From positions 1 through 64,000 of IMG/VR virus record IMGVR_UViG_3300033149_002633: DNA of 64,000 nt. The stretch is one strand, 5' to 3'. Under the pieces are notes generated by a model. It searched no databases and was not told where the DNA came from. It saw only the letters and a list, made by a program, of their open reading frames with translations. Made by a program: the position numbers and the translations under genes. Positions within the stretch are counted from its first letter, which is position 1, and every line of letters begins with the position of its first letter. This DNA is from a virus. Below are positions 22,586 through 31,250 of this stretch, piece by piece.

Positions 22586-23449
22586 CTATTGATAAGAAAT
22601 ATAATGTTCAATATATTTCTTTTTTAATCTTCTATTTGTTGTCGATATCATTGCTTCTGAAATATCACAAACATAATAGTTACATCCTAAGTTTTTTGCG
22701 ACAAAAGCTGTAGTTCCTCCTCCCACAAAACTATCATAAACAGTTAATCCATTACCAAATTTAGGGTGTGACTTTAATGCGCATTCGACTAACATTGGTG
22801 GAAACTCGGCTGGATTATATTTTTTAATATATTGATTGTATTTCAGTATAGGTATTACCCACACATCTCCAATATCCTTGAAGGCTCTACCAAATTTTTC
22901 TTTATACTTATCTATTACTTTCTTATATCTCTTGTCATTCAGATATTCTTCTGACAAATTTTCTCCTATAAGGTCTTTCCTTATTTTTACGTTTCCCTTT
23001 CCGAATAATAATATCATCTCTTTATATGATGAGAATTTACTGATTACCTTGAAAGGGTCTAAATGTTGTTTATTCGGCATTACCCAACATATATCTTGTA
23101 TGAATTTCCAGTTTGACATTTCTTCTATTTGCTCACCGATAAAAACAATTTCGGATAATGATTGGAGTGGCTTGGAGCTGTTTATCTTCATGTTCAAATA
23201 CATTAATGCTCCATCAGAACAAATTTTATCGGTAGGATAAAGAGAGTGTATAATCATATCCATCCATTCACTATCTGGCTTGTTATCAATATAACCAGTA
23301 TATGGAATTCCAATATTATATGGAGGAGATGTAATAATTATATCCACTTTAGGGTAATTATAGTATTCTATCAGAGAATAAATATAATTATGAAAAGAAA
23401 TAGCATCATATTGTTTTATGACTTTATATTGTTTTACTACTTCGTTCAT
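22586..23449 (-). CDS. DNA methyltransferase (beta-class N4/N6)
   Basis: 287 residues. Catalytic motif IV is TSPPY (40-44) near the N-terminus; the SAM-binding motif DSFVGGGTTAFVAKNLG lies near the C-terminus (about 245-262), followed by YYVCDIS. This order (catalytic before SAM site) is the beta class, N6-adenine or N4-cytosine. No restriction enzyme is adjacent, so it is probably a solitary methylase protecting viral DNA or marking replication. ATG 23449 lies about 27 bases from a TATA box, a leaderless mRNA. Confidence 0.88.
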   Translation of the reverse strand: MNEVVKQYKVIKQYDAISFHNYIYSLIEYYNYPKVDIIITSPPYNIGIPYTGYIDNKPDSEWMDMIIHSLYPTDKICSDGALMYLNMKINSSKPLQSLSEIVFIGEQIEEMSNWKFIQDICWVMPNKQHLDPFKVISKFSSYKEMILLFGKGNVKIRKDLIGENLSEEYLNDKRYKKVIDKYKEKFGRAFKDIGDVWVIPILKYNQYIKKYNPAEFPPMLVECALKSHPKFGNGLTVYDSFVGGGTTAFVAKNLGCNYYVCDISEAMISTTNRRLKKKYIEHYISYQ

Positions 23450-23472
23450 CGTATATGTTTTAAGAGAAGATA

Positions 23473-23491
23473 TTTTTAAAGCTTTTGAATG
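23473..23491 (-). promoter_or_regulatory. Promoter for methyltransferase
   Basis: Minus strand reads CATTCAAAAGCTTTAAAAAT, a weaker version of the consensus (TTCAAAAG for TTCGAAAG). Correct distance for a leaderless start at 23449. Confidence 0.55.
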
Positions 23492-23510
23492 TTTCTATGC
23501 TGGAGAGGAG

Positions 23511-23575
23511 GAGAGGTAGATATAAAAATAGACCTCTCCCGCAGAAGAAGGAAGTGGTGATACCAAACACTACTT
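23511..23575 (-). terminator. Two tandem hairpins after primase-helicase gene
   Basis: GAGAGGT/ACCTCTC (23511-23517 with 23532-23538) and GAAGTGGTG/CACTACTTC (23551-23559 with 23567-23575, one G-U type mismatch) lie between the end of the primase-helicase gene and the methyltransferase promoter. They probably end or stabilise the leftward transcript. Confidence 0.5.
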
Positions 23576-23616
23576 CTCTCTTAACTAAAGAAAGATGAAA
23601 AAGGTGTATTTAAATG

Positions 23617-26600
23617 TTACTGTGTTGGTTGTAAAAGGAAATATATCTTTTGAGTAACTTTATCAGTTACAACTTCTATACCAAAATATTGTAAGACATC
23701 TTGAGAATGAATTAGTTCTTTGATATAGTCTAATGAACATTTTGCCTTTTTTGTTAAAGTTGTAATAGGAGCACTACCAACTCTTTCAAGATATTGGTAA
23801 ATTTTTATAAATCTTGTATCTAATATAACACCAAACTTTGTCCAAGCTTTTCCAATCATAGTCATATAATCATTAGAATTTTTCAGACCATGAGTATTTA
23901 CGATATGAGGAATAGGAACATCATCATCCATTTGAATAATTTCTTTTATTTTTTTATAGCTGATACCCCAACAATATACTACACTGAATTTTTCAGCTTC
24001 TGGGTCTTTCACTCTACCTATAGTTTGGTAAAATGATTGGTGTTCATTCATTTGTTCAAGCTTCTTAGATAAAGCAATATGAGAAACACTACTTTCATCA
24101 TCAGAATCTATAAAAAGTCCTTGTTCATGATAAAAATTAGCTAACCATAAAGAGGAGTTTCTTGGTGGGGTAGGAGGACAAATACAAATCATCACTCTTT
24201 CTTTTTTTTCTACTCCTATCGTTTGTGATGAACGATACCACGTATAATGAACTCGTGGTATTAGTCCTTTTTCTCTCATATCTATTAACATTGCAGTAGT
24301 AGAACGAGAGTTAGGAACAACAACTAAAACATTCTCAGTTCCATGAGCTGTACAAACTTTATTTATTAAACTGATTAAGTTCTTTTGATTTTCATTCATT
24401 GTTTCACCTTTTTTAGGTCTTTCAAGTAAATCACGAACTGACTTAGTTATTGTATCTGTTATCACTAATTGTTTATTGCATGTATTTCTTGGGTCTCCTA
24501 CTACAAACCTTTCAAAATCTATTCTAAATATATCACTCATCTTTACAAGTGGCATAGTAGCATCAGTTACTATAATCTGTTTTCCAAGCCAATTCATTCT
24601 TTCAACAAAATCAGTTATTTTTTGTATTTTAGGAGATGTTACAAAATTTGCAGAAATCTTTTTCTCTGTTACGTTATCTACTGGTGTGCTTTGTAACCAC
24701 CATGTATCACTCTGTAAAAGAATAATCATTTTTATGAGAGCATTCAACCTCTCATTAGTCCTCTTAGTATAGTTAGACAAAAGAGAATAAAAGGCAAAAA
24801 ACATTTCTCTGAACTCTTCTAATCTTTCTCTTCCATCTTTCAATAAAAAGTTCTCTATTTTCCAACAACTAACCCTATCAAATTCCCCACTAAATCTTTT
24901 CTCTCTTATAAATCTATCAAATGCACTGATAAAGTCTGTAGTTATTTGACGTAACATATCCATAGTATGAGTTGAATAAGGTTCGAAACTATTTTCTTCA
25001 AACATGTTAGGTGGTTTGTCTAATTTGCTGAGCTCTGCATAGAGCTGAGAACAAAAATCTTCATAATGTATCTCTACTTGTGATGTTCCATTTATATCCT
25101 TTACTATCTGTTCATACATTGTTATTGTTAATGGAGAACTTTGTACTAGTGTAGATACTTCATCTAAAAAGATTATATCGAATATATTTTCAATCAACTC
25201 TATAAATTCTCTTGCTTCTGCTTCTGTATTTAATAACATAGCTGCTAATTTATCGTATGTGATAAATATCACATCATAATTAGCTATCTTTTGCATAACT
25301 GTTTGATAAGCACAATAACCTTGTTTTACTTGTTGAATTTGATATTGTGTTGCATCTGCTTCTATTATAGCATATGGAGTTCCATCTTTCCTTCTATGTG
25401 GGAAGTCGAATAAGTCATGATAATATTCACATTCTCTCCTTCTCCCCTCATTCATTACTACACATGATGGTTTGCTATGGAATGGTAATTTTTCCCATTC
25501 AATATCACTACTTTGTCCCCAATCTGGATTTTTTTCTTTCTTTTTCCTCAAATCTTCTAACGTAAATTTGAGCTTTAGACATGATTTTATATTAGATGAG
25601 AGGACTGCTCCATCTATTTTCTCTCCATATTTCTTATATACTAATCTTAATGCTTTTCCAAATACTGACCGAGCTATTTCAGTAGTAGGAACAACAGCAA
25701 GTATCTTTTTGTTATGAAAAACAGCTGCACGTATTAAAGTAGTAGTTACTCCAGCTCTTGTAGTTTTTATTACTTCCAGATTTTTGTTTAACATTACCAT
25801 TTGAGATGCGAGATTGGTTATTTCTTCAAATCCTACCTCATTTTTCTCCTCCTCATCTTGTTTGTCTTGTTTGTATCTTATTATATTTGGCTGTGGTTGT
25901 TTAAATAAACAGTAATTTCTTTGACATCTACTTGCATCTGCTATTGGGTCACAACAATAATATTGATGTTCTTTATCTTGATAAATTATACATCCAGAAG
26001 GTTTATCTGGTTCATGTGGGTCTCTCAAAAAGGTTATTATATTACTGAAAAGTCTGTTCTTGTTTTTAGGTAAATTATCTTCTTCATCATTTACCATAAA
26101 TCTGAAAAATAATGCTAAATCATTCCATGAATATTCTTTACGTGGATATGAGTCTTTATATCTTAATGATGCGAGATAACGCAAGAGAATAACTTTCATC
26201 CAGTGTTCATCTCTTCTCATCCATGCATTGTATATACATGGAGGAGTGAATTTTGGATTTGGGTTTGATACTAATTTTCTCATCTCATCGAGTTTTTCTA
26301 TTTGTTTCTTTGTTAGTTTTTCATCTGGTTCTGGTATATTAAATCTATAAGAGACTTTTCTTTTATTCAATGTGCCTATTCTTTGATATCTACTAATTGT
26401 GTTTGTTGAGACTTCTTTTATTATTCTACTATTGAATTGGAATGATGGGATTATAATATTTTCAACTACAAGATTTCTTAGCTCTGTTCTTTTGATTGTT
26501 TCTTCTTTGTCAAAATTTCCTTCTTTATCTTTTACTACTGGAACACAATAGAAAGTTTGATATCCATGTTTTAGATATGCACTATATGGTATTCTAAATA

Positions 26601-27177
26601 CATGTCTTCCTTTCTTGTACAGAGCTAAATCAATTATTATTTTATATTCTACATTATCAATAGTTATCTTATTTTCTATTCCACTTCCATTTTTTGATAT
26701 CTTAAATCCTTCTGATTTTTTTAATATTCCATTATTTTTCTTATTTGTCCCCCAAAGTATTTCCAGAAAGTGTGTTTTGGGTATTGGTTTATCACATCTT
26801 TGAATTCTATACATTCCTTTTCCGCTTACATAATCAAAGAATTTGTATTCTGGATGTTTTTTACTCCACTCTTCCCAAAAGGTCATTACTGCGTTAAGCT
26901 TCATTTTCCTTATTTCATCAACTGTTTTTAGTTCTTCTACATATTTGGTCATTATCTTTACATCTGTATCTATTGCAAAGATAGTATGGTCAGTTCCTTC
27001 TAAAGTTCTAAAAATAGGTATTAACGGGTTTAATGACATTGGGTCGAAATTTTCTTGCCATTTCTGTATTTTTTCTCCTCCACCTTCCGACCTCAATCCA
27101 GACGTTATACTGTTTGCGTTTCTTATGAAATCACTCATTATTTTTTTTAGTTGTTTTATTTTTTCCTCTCCAGTCAT
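23617..27177 (-). CDS. PriS-PriL-helicase fusion (replicative primase-helicase)
   Basis: The start is ATG 27177, a few bases after the expected transcription start. Residues ~1-250 look like the catalytic subunit of archaeo-eukaryotic primase: DTD at 70-72 (metal site), SGKG at 118-121, IIDLALYKKGRHVFRIPYS around D183. Residues ~305-430 match the Fe-S domain of PriL: PPC313, then C396, C408/C409, C418 and C423. Residues ~450-1186 form an SF2 helicase with XPD/DinG flavour: four Cys (C533, C572, C583, C622) between motifs I and II, LDEVS at 671-675, and QTIGRVKD as motif VI. The Walker A position reads TTRAGVTTT with no Lys. The Fe-S and PriL calls come from spacing only. Confidence 0.75.
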   Translation of the reverse strand: MTGEEKIKQLKKIMSDFIRNANSITSGLRSEGGGEKIQKWQENFDPMSLNPLIPIFRTLEGTDHTIFAIDTDVKIMTKYVEELKTVDEIRKMKLNAVMTFWEEWSKKHPEYKFFDYVSGKGMYRIQRCDKPIPKTHFLEILWGTNKKNNGILKKSEGFKISKNGSGIENKITIDNVEYKIIIDLALYKKGRHVFRIPYSAYLKHGYQTFYCVPVVKDKEGNFDKEETIKRTELRNLVVENIIIPSFQFNSRIIKEVSTNTISRYQRIGTLNKRKVSYRFNIPEPDEKLTKKQIEKLDEMRKLVSNPNPKFTPPCIYNAWMRRDEHWMKVILLRYLASLRYKDSYPRKEYSWNDLALFFRFMVNDEEDNLPKNKNRLFSNIITFLRDPHEPDKPSGCIIYQDKEHQYYCCDPIADASRCQRNYCLFKQPQPNIIRYKQDKQDEEEKNEVGFEEITNLASQMVMLNKNLEVIKTTRAGVTTTLIRAAVFHNKKILAVVPTTEIARSVFGKALRLVYKKYGEKIDGAVLSSNIKSCLKLKFTLEDLRKKKEKNPDWGQSSDIEWEKLPFHSKPSCVVMNEGRRRECEYYHDLFDFPHRRKDGTPYAIIEADATQYQIQQVKQGYCAYQTVMQKIANYDVIFITYDKLAAMLLNTEAEAREFIELIENIFDIIFLDEVSTLVQSSPLTITMYEQIVKDINGTSQVEIHYEDFCSQLYAELSKLDKPPNMFEENSFEPYSTHTMDMLRQITTDFISAFDRFIREKRFSGEFDRVSCWKIENFLLKDGRERLEEFREMFFAFYSLLSNYTKRTNERLNALIKMIILLQSDTWWLQSTPVDNVTEKKISANFVTSPKIQKITDFVERMNWLGKQIIVTDATMPLVKMSDIFRIDFERFVVGDPRNTCNKQLVITDTITKSVRDLLERPKKGETMNENQKNLISLINKVCTAHGTENVLVVVPNSRSTTAMLIDMREKGLIPRVHYTWYRSSQTIGVEKKERVMICICPPTPPRNSSLWLANFYHEQGLFIDSDDESSVSHIALSKKLEQMNEHQSFYQTIGRVKDPEAEKFSVVYCWGISYKKIKEIIQMDDDVPIPHIVNTHGLKNSNDYMTMIGKAWTKFGVILDTRFIKIYQYLERVGSAPITTLTKKAKCSLDYIKELIHSQDVLQYFGIEVVTDKVTQKIYFLLQPTQ

Positions 27178-27200
27178 TGTTAAATACAATCCATCATAAT

Positions 27201-27216
27201 CAATTTAAAGGTTGTT
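27201..27216 (-). promoter_or_regulatory. Promoter for primase-helicase
   Basis: Minus strand reads CAACCTTTAAATTG, 24 or more bases before ATG 27177. Back to back with the rightward promoter at 27228-27246. Confidence 0.6.
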
Positions 27217-27227
27217 ATCAAGTTATA

Positions 27228-27246
27228 TTCGAAAGGTTTAAAAAGG
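27228..27246 (+). promoter_or_regulatory. Promoter for 27316 operon
   Basis: TTCGAAAGGTTTAAAAAGG facing right, a consensus match, giving a leader of about 45 bases before ATG 27316. Confidence 0.72.
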
Positions 27247-27266
27247 TTATCATCTACTATAATTTG

Positions 27267-27281
27267 TCGAAACAAAGTTTC
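27267..27281 (+). repeat. CGAAAC/GTTTCG inverted repeat in leader
   Basis: CGAAAC-AAA-GTTTCG lies at the predicted start of the 27316 mRNA. It could be a small 5' hairpin or a protein site; compare the leader repeats at 9949 and 11237. Confidence 0.45.
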
Positions 27282-27315
27282 GAAAAAAGTGAAAAAGAAA
27301 TAAAGTGTGAGAAAA

Positions 27316-28776
27316 ATGGCAGTTGATGAACTGTTTTTGATGAAAAAACTCAAGGAAGTTGAGTTGAAGGACTTTTGTACTGCAGCTATGCAGTATGTAA
27401 AAGAGCAAGGTGATTATGAAAAAATCTTTACATATTATTGTGAAGATGAAGAAGGTAGAACAGATGAAGGTATCTTAGCATATGAAGTAAATAGTACATG
27501 TGAAGGAATATTCGAAGATAAACTATACAGATTTGGAACTGTAAGAGGAGCTATGAATGCAGTAGTAACAAAGTTAAGACAAGAAGTCTATAAGAATCTC
27601 GGAGAACAACAAGTAAAGGATAAAATCAACAGTGGAGATTATATCCAACAAAGTGGTATTCTTATCGGAAGCTATGATTGGGAAATACAAAAGAATGATG
27701 GAGGCTCATTTATTAAACAATTCATTGCTATGCAGACAGATGATGGAGTAATAGAGGTATCATTAATCGGCGATAAGATAGGTAGTAGAAGATATGGTGT
27801 CCCAGTTCCATGGATGAAAGAAGTTACATTAGCAATTGAACCAAGGAAATTCTTTAGAGCCAACCAGAAAGAAGATATAGATAATGCAATTATCAGAGTA
27901 TTAGATGTAGTTGATGATGAATATATATTTGATGACCTTATCGCAATGGCTGAAGATAAAGACTTAATCTATGATATAGACAGAATCATAGAAGAGTTTC
28001 CACCAAATGGTAATCTTAAGATTGGTGATTGGTTCTGGTTCAAAGGAGTTGCTAAAGTGAATAGAGCTATGACTGCTTTTCCAGTATTCGAATTCAGACA
28101 ACAAACTGGTGATTTCCATCATTTGACTGTCGTTGATAAGAATGGTTCATTAAGATATACTTTCAATCTTGGTGTTAAAGGTAAGTTCCTAAAAGATGAA
28201 GGAAGAGGATATTATCCTACTGTTCGTATGCAACCAGTCCAAATAGCTAAAACAGATGTTGATTGGTCTGATGATTTAATCGAATTAGTAGATTACCTTA
28301 ATCAATCATCTGAGACATTAACTCCAGAACAACAATTTGATACTCTTTCTAACAATATAGTTGATAGAGTATTTTATGCTCTGGTAAAGCTAGTTAAGAT
28401 TGAAAGAAGAGAAGGACCAAGTAATGACCCAGATGACCAAGATACAACTGTAGAACGTTTCTTCATTAATCTTAATACTGTGTATGTAAAATTTACAGAC
28501 AAATTTGATATACAAGTATCTTCTCAAGAAGAAACTGAGAAAGAAGATAAGAAGGAAACTAAAAGTGGGTCAAATGAACAAAAACCAAAAGTAAATATAC
28601 CTCATAAATCGTGGAAACCTAAGCTAAAGAAAAAGATTGTTGAATGGTTAAGTGTGATGTCTGAAGCAACCTTTGAATCTCTAAAAGAAAATGGTGTATT
28701 TGACGACTTTAAAGATGTCCCAGATAGTGCTCTCAAAGAAGTTTTTGATGAAATAAAGAAAGAGATGAGTGAGTAG
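27316..28776 (+). CDS. Probable ssDNA-binding protein (486 aa)
   Basis: The start is ATG 27316 (MAVDELFLMKKLK); a GTG three codons earlier is less likely. A large beta-rich body (LKIGDWFWFKGVAKVNRAMTAF, RYTFNLGVKGKF) is followed by a charged, disordered linker (about 415-440, EETEKEDKKETKSGS) and a C-terminal helical domain (KLKKKIVEWLSVMSEA). This body-linker-tail layout and its place directly before the RecA-like ATPase and opposite the primase suggest an RPA/SSB role, but no OB-fold motif proves it. Confidence 0.5.
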   Translation: MAVDELFLMKKLKEVELKDFCTAAMQYVKEQGDYEKIFTYYCEDEEGRTDEGILAYEVNSTCEGIFEDKLYRFGTVRGAMNAVVTKLRQEVYKNLGEQQVKDKINSGDYIQQSGILIGSYDWEIQKNDGGSFIKQFIAMQTDDGVIEVSLIGDKIGSRRYGVPVPWMKEVTLAIEPRKFFRANQKEDIDNAIIRVLDVVDDEYIFDDLIAMAEDKDLIYDIDRIIEEFPPNGNLKIGDWFWFKGVAKVNRAMTAFPVFEFRQQTGDFHHLTVVDKNGSLRYTFNLGVKGKFLKDEGRGYYPTVRMQPVQIAKTDVDWSDDLIELVDYLNQSSETLTPEQQFDTLSNNIVDRVFYALVKLVKIERREGPSNDPDDQDTTVERFFINLNTVYVKFTDKFDIQVSSQEETEKEDKKETKSGSNEQKPKVNIPHKSWKPKLKKKIVEWLSVMSEATFESLKENGVFDDFKDVPDSALKEVFDEIKKEMSE

Positions 28777-28777
28777 A

Positions 28778-29623
28778 ATGAGTAAAACTAATCCGAATAT
28801 AACTCTTAAAGCAACATCAATGAGTAGTACTTACATACCATACGTTAAGTGTCTCATATTCGGAGGAACAAATATGGGTAAGACATATCTATGTCTTAAC
28901 TCATATTTTGAATATGAGAAGGAGAAAAAAGTCATATTCATTAATACTGACCAGCCAGAAAACTTTGCAAAGAATTTTAATATGTTATCAGAAGATGAGC
29001 AGAAAAGGGTTATTCAACCTCATGATGGAAATGTTATGGGAGCAAGACTTGGAGATAAAGATGCTATTAAATCTATAGTCAATGAAATATTAAAACCTCC
29101 TATTTCTACGCTAATTAGAAATGGTGAAGTCTCATTAATTGCAGTGGATAGCTTAGATGTAATCCAAGAGGCTTATGAAGATTGGGAAGTTGCTCATGAT
29201 TTTGGCGGTACTCCAGATATGTTCCTCAAAGGAAGAGCTCGTAAAGCGATGGAAAAAGAATTCCTTGTTCCTTTAATTAATTTACCTTGTAACTTCATAG
29301 CTACTTCTTTCTATGAGAATGTCTATCCAGAGACTGGAGGACCGTTCAAACAAGTGTTGGAGGCAAAGATTGATAATGTCAAAGCTACTGTAAGAAGACC
29401 AGTATCCAATGGTAGATATTTCAAACATTTTACGAGTATAATGGAACTACGCAACTTATTCCCTCATGATGCTGTTAAGTCTCAGATTAATGGATACTTT
29501 ATCAAATCTAAATGGTTCCAAGGTTTGTATGGATATCATAAGATTTCTGGTGACAAGAAGACTAAGAGAGGACCATCTTATGCTCAACTGCTTCAATATG
29601 ATAGAGAGGGTAAAACCTCTTAA
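28778..29623 (+). CDS. RecA-like P-loop ATPase (phage AAA_24 type)
   Basis: 281 residues. Walker A is GGTNMGKTYL (about 29-38); Walker B is VSLIAVDSLDV. FINTDQPENFAKNF and the overall order fit RecA-fold nucleotide-binding proteins common next to SSB genes in phages. Likely a recombination mediator or helicase loader. A single base separates it from the preceding stop. Confidence 0.78.
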   Translation: MSKTNPNITLKATSMSSTYIPYVKCLIFGGTNMGKTYLCLNSYFEYEKEKKVIFINTDQPENFAKNFNMLSEDEQKRVIQPHDGNVMGARLGDKDAIKSIVNEILKPPISTLIRNGEVSLIAVDSLDVIQEAYEDWEVAHDFGGTPDMFLKGRARKAMEKEFLVPLINLPCNFIATSFYENVYPETGGPFKQVLEAKIDNVKATVRRPVSNGRYFKHFTSIMELRNLFPHDAVKSQINGYFIKSKWFQGLYGYHKISGDKKTKRGPSYAQLLQYDREGKTS

Positions 29624-29645
29624 TTTTTTTATTTTAGGTGATTAA

Positions 29646-30008
29646 ATGAAAGAAGAAGAAAAATCTGATATACAATCAAATGATTTGATTATTTCTCTCA
29701 ATTGGTTAAAAGGTACAGCGATAGATATTGATAAAATATCACGTCATGAAGAAGATATAACTTTTAAGGTGATATATAAGATATTACCAGATATATATAA
29801 CAGATTTGTAATCTTTAGAGTAGAAGTAGAAACAAAAATTAAAAAAGAAATCGATGAAAGGGAAGTAAAGTATTTACGTGATTTGATAAAAAAATCAGTA
29901 GGAGAATTGTTTGAAACAGCACCATATAATATAATGACGACAGATAAAGGTACAGTTATAGTTTTTCCTTTTTATAGGATTATTGATTCTTCAGAAACTT
30001 TTAGATGA
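29646..30008 (+). CDS. Hypothetical protein, 120 aa
   Basis: AGGTGATTAA precedes ATG 29646. Alternating alpha/beta (ITFKVIYKILPDIYNRFVIFRVEVET, then KYLRDLIKKSVGELF, TVIVFPFY). No recognised family. Part of the replication operon. Confidence 0.7.
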   Translation: MKEEEKSDIQSNDLIISLNWLKGTAIDIDKISRHEEDITFKVIYKILPDIYNRFVIFRVEVETKIKKEIDEREVKYLRDLIKKSVGELFETAPYNIMTTDKGTVIVFPFYRIIDSSETFR

Positions 30009-30017
30009 GGTGATACT

Positions 30018-30347
30018 ATGTCAATAAGTCTTTCTGATTTAACTGAGATAGACCAGTTTGATGTATGTAAAATGTTGTTAGATGGTAAAGAACCTATGTT
30101 CCATGGTAAGAGAGTTGAGATACCTAATATGCTTTCAGCTAGATATACTTGTATTTCATGTGGTGATGTTATGACCCCTATGTTTTACAAATCTGACCTT
30201 AGTAACATTTCTAAGAGAGTTATGTGTTCTAAATGTATGAATTGGTCTGTTTTACACTTTATTGGTACTCCAGTTCAACATGAAGTTAAAAAACTGAAAA
30301 AAGTTGTACAAAAACGTTTAATGGAATTTAATTTAGAAGGTGTATAA
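30018..30347 (+). CDS. Zinc-ribbon protein (109 aa)
   Basis: CISC (about 45-48) and CSKC (about 72-75) form a four-Cys zinc ribbon; the C-terminus is a basic helix (EVKKLKKVVQKRL). AGGTGATACT lies before ATG 30018. May bind DNA in the replication operon. Confidence 0.75.
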   Translation: MSISLSDLTEIDQFDVCKMLLDGKEPMFHGKRVEIPNMLSARYTCISCGDVMTPMFYKSDLSNISKRVMCSKCMNWSVLHFIGTPVQHEVKKLKKVVQKRLMEFNLEGV

Positions 30348-30348
30348 G

Positions 30349-30816
30349 ATGGAAGAAAAAGAAATATTTGAAAAGATAAAAGAGAGTAATATACAACATA
30401 TTAAATTTTCTATTGAGGATGAGATTAAATGGTTATTTGAAAAATGTAATGAGGAAGAATTAAAGAGTCTGCGTTCTTTAATTCATGACTTTAAAAGGAC
30501 TAAAGAGTTTCATATAAAGATGGAAGAAATAAAAGAGGATAAAATTTCTGATTATTTCTTATTAGATGATTGTCCTTTTTTGTTTTTTGGTGCTACTGTC
30601 TATGTTCCTAAGTATTATCCATATAGAAATGCAGATTGGATTAAATTTAAAGTTACGATGTTAGATAAAATACACATAGATACATTTGATATTTGGAGAG
30701 AATTGGCTGAAAAATTGGGAGTTGAATACTATGACTTAATAATTAGAGCTTCTACTAATGGTATGTTTCAATATATTAATGAGATAATGAGGGAGAAAAT
30801 ACATGGGGAAAAATAG
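30349..30816 (+). CDS. Hypothetical protein, 155 aa
   Basis: Start ATG 30349 has GGTGTATAAG upstream, just after the previous stop. Helical N-terminus with DEIKWLFEKCNEEELKSLRSL, then FLLDDCPFLFFGATVYVPKYYP and a helical end. Family unknown. Confidence 0.7.
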   Translation: MEEKEIFEKIKESNIQHIKFSIEDEIKWLFEKCNEEELKSLRSLIHDFKRTKEFHIKMEEIKEDKISDYFLLDDCPFLFFGATVYVPKYYPYRNADWIKFKVTMLDKIHIDTFDIWRELAEKLGVEYYDLIIRASTNGMFQYINEIMREKIHGEK

Positions 30817-30824
30817 AACCGAAA

Positions 30825-30833
30825 ACTATAAAT
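30825..30833 (+). promoter_or_regulatory. Weak promoter for 30864
   Basis: CCGAAAACTATAAATC gives a BRE-like CGAAA and a TATAAAT box about 35 bases before ATG 30864. Confidence 0.45.
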
Positions 30834-30863
30834 CTCATCCTTTTCTTTTTTATATTGATAACA

Positions 30864-31247
30864 ATGGAAATAAATTATGAACAAGCAATGTTTTGGCTTT
30901 GGGTAGCAACTGTAGGTGGAACATTTCTTGGTACTACACTTTTCGTTCTAATCAGAAAATTACAAGGGAAACCAGTTGCAGCTCCAGAATTGATTAAGCT
31001 TTTTCAAAATCATAATAGATTAATTATGTTGTGGTTTTGGAGAGCATTAGAAGATGGAGTTATAACTAATGAAGAAGCAATGGAGTTTAAAACTATTGTA
31101 ACACAAGGATTTCAAGATATTCTTTCATTTATTCTTACGACTTATGGGAAACCAGAGTTGAAAGAAACCAACGATAAAGTAGTCATTCCAGAGCCTCCTT
31201 CTGCTGAAGAAATAAGAAATGAACTACCTCCTCCAGAGCCAAAGTAA
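30864..31247 (+). CDS. Membrane protein with one TM and Pro-rich tail
   Basis: 127 residues: a hydrophobic segment at about 7-31 (MFWLWVATVGGTFLGTTLFVLI), a basic stop (RKLQGK), an amphipathic middle (LIMLWFWRALEDGV) and a Pro/Glu-rich tail (VVIPEPPSAEEIRNELPPPEPK). Converges on the response regulator gene with a three-base gap. Possibly a partner of that membrane protein or a holin-like protein; neither is shown. Confidence 0.62.
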   Translation: MEINYEQAMFWLWVATVGGTFLGTTLFVLIRKLQGKPVAAPELIKLFQNHNRLIMLWFWRALEDGVITNEEAMEFKTIVTQGFQDILSFILTTYGKPELKETNDKVVIPEPPSAEEIRNELPPPEPK

Positions 31248-31250
31248 AAA

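Noticed and set aside
22586-23449. Restriction-modification system
   Set aside because: Only the methyltransferase is present; neighbours are a small TM protein and the primase-helicase, with no nuclease candidate alongside.
23498-23599. 33-codon basic frame on the plus strand at leaderless distance from a TATA-like box
   Set aside because: Its sequence is fully accounted for by two hairpins after the primase-helicase gene; the TATA is better used leftward for the methyltransferase.
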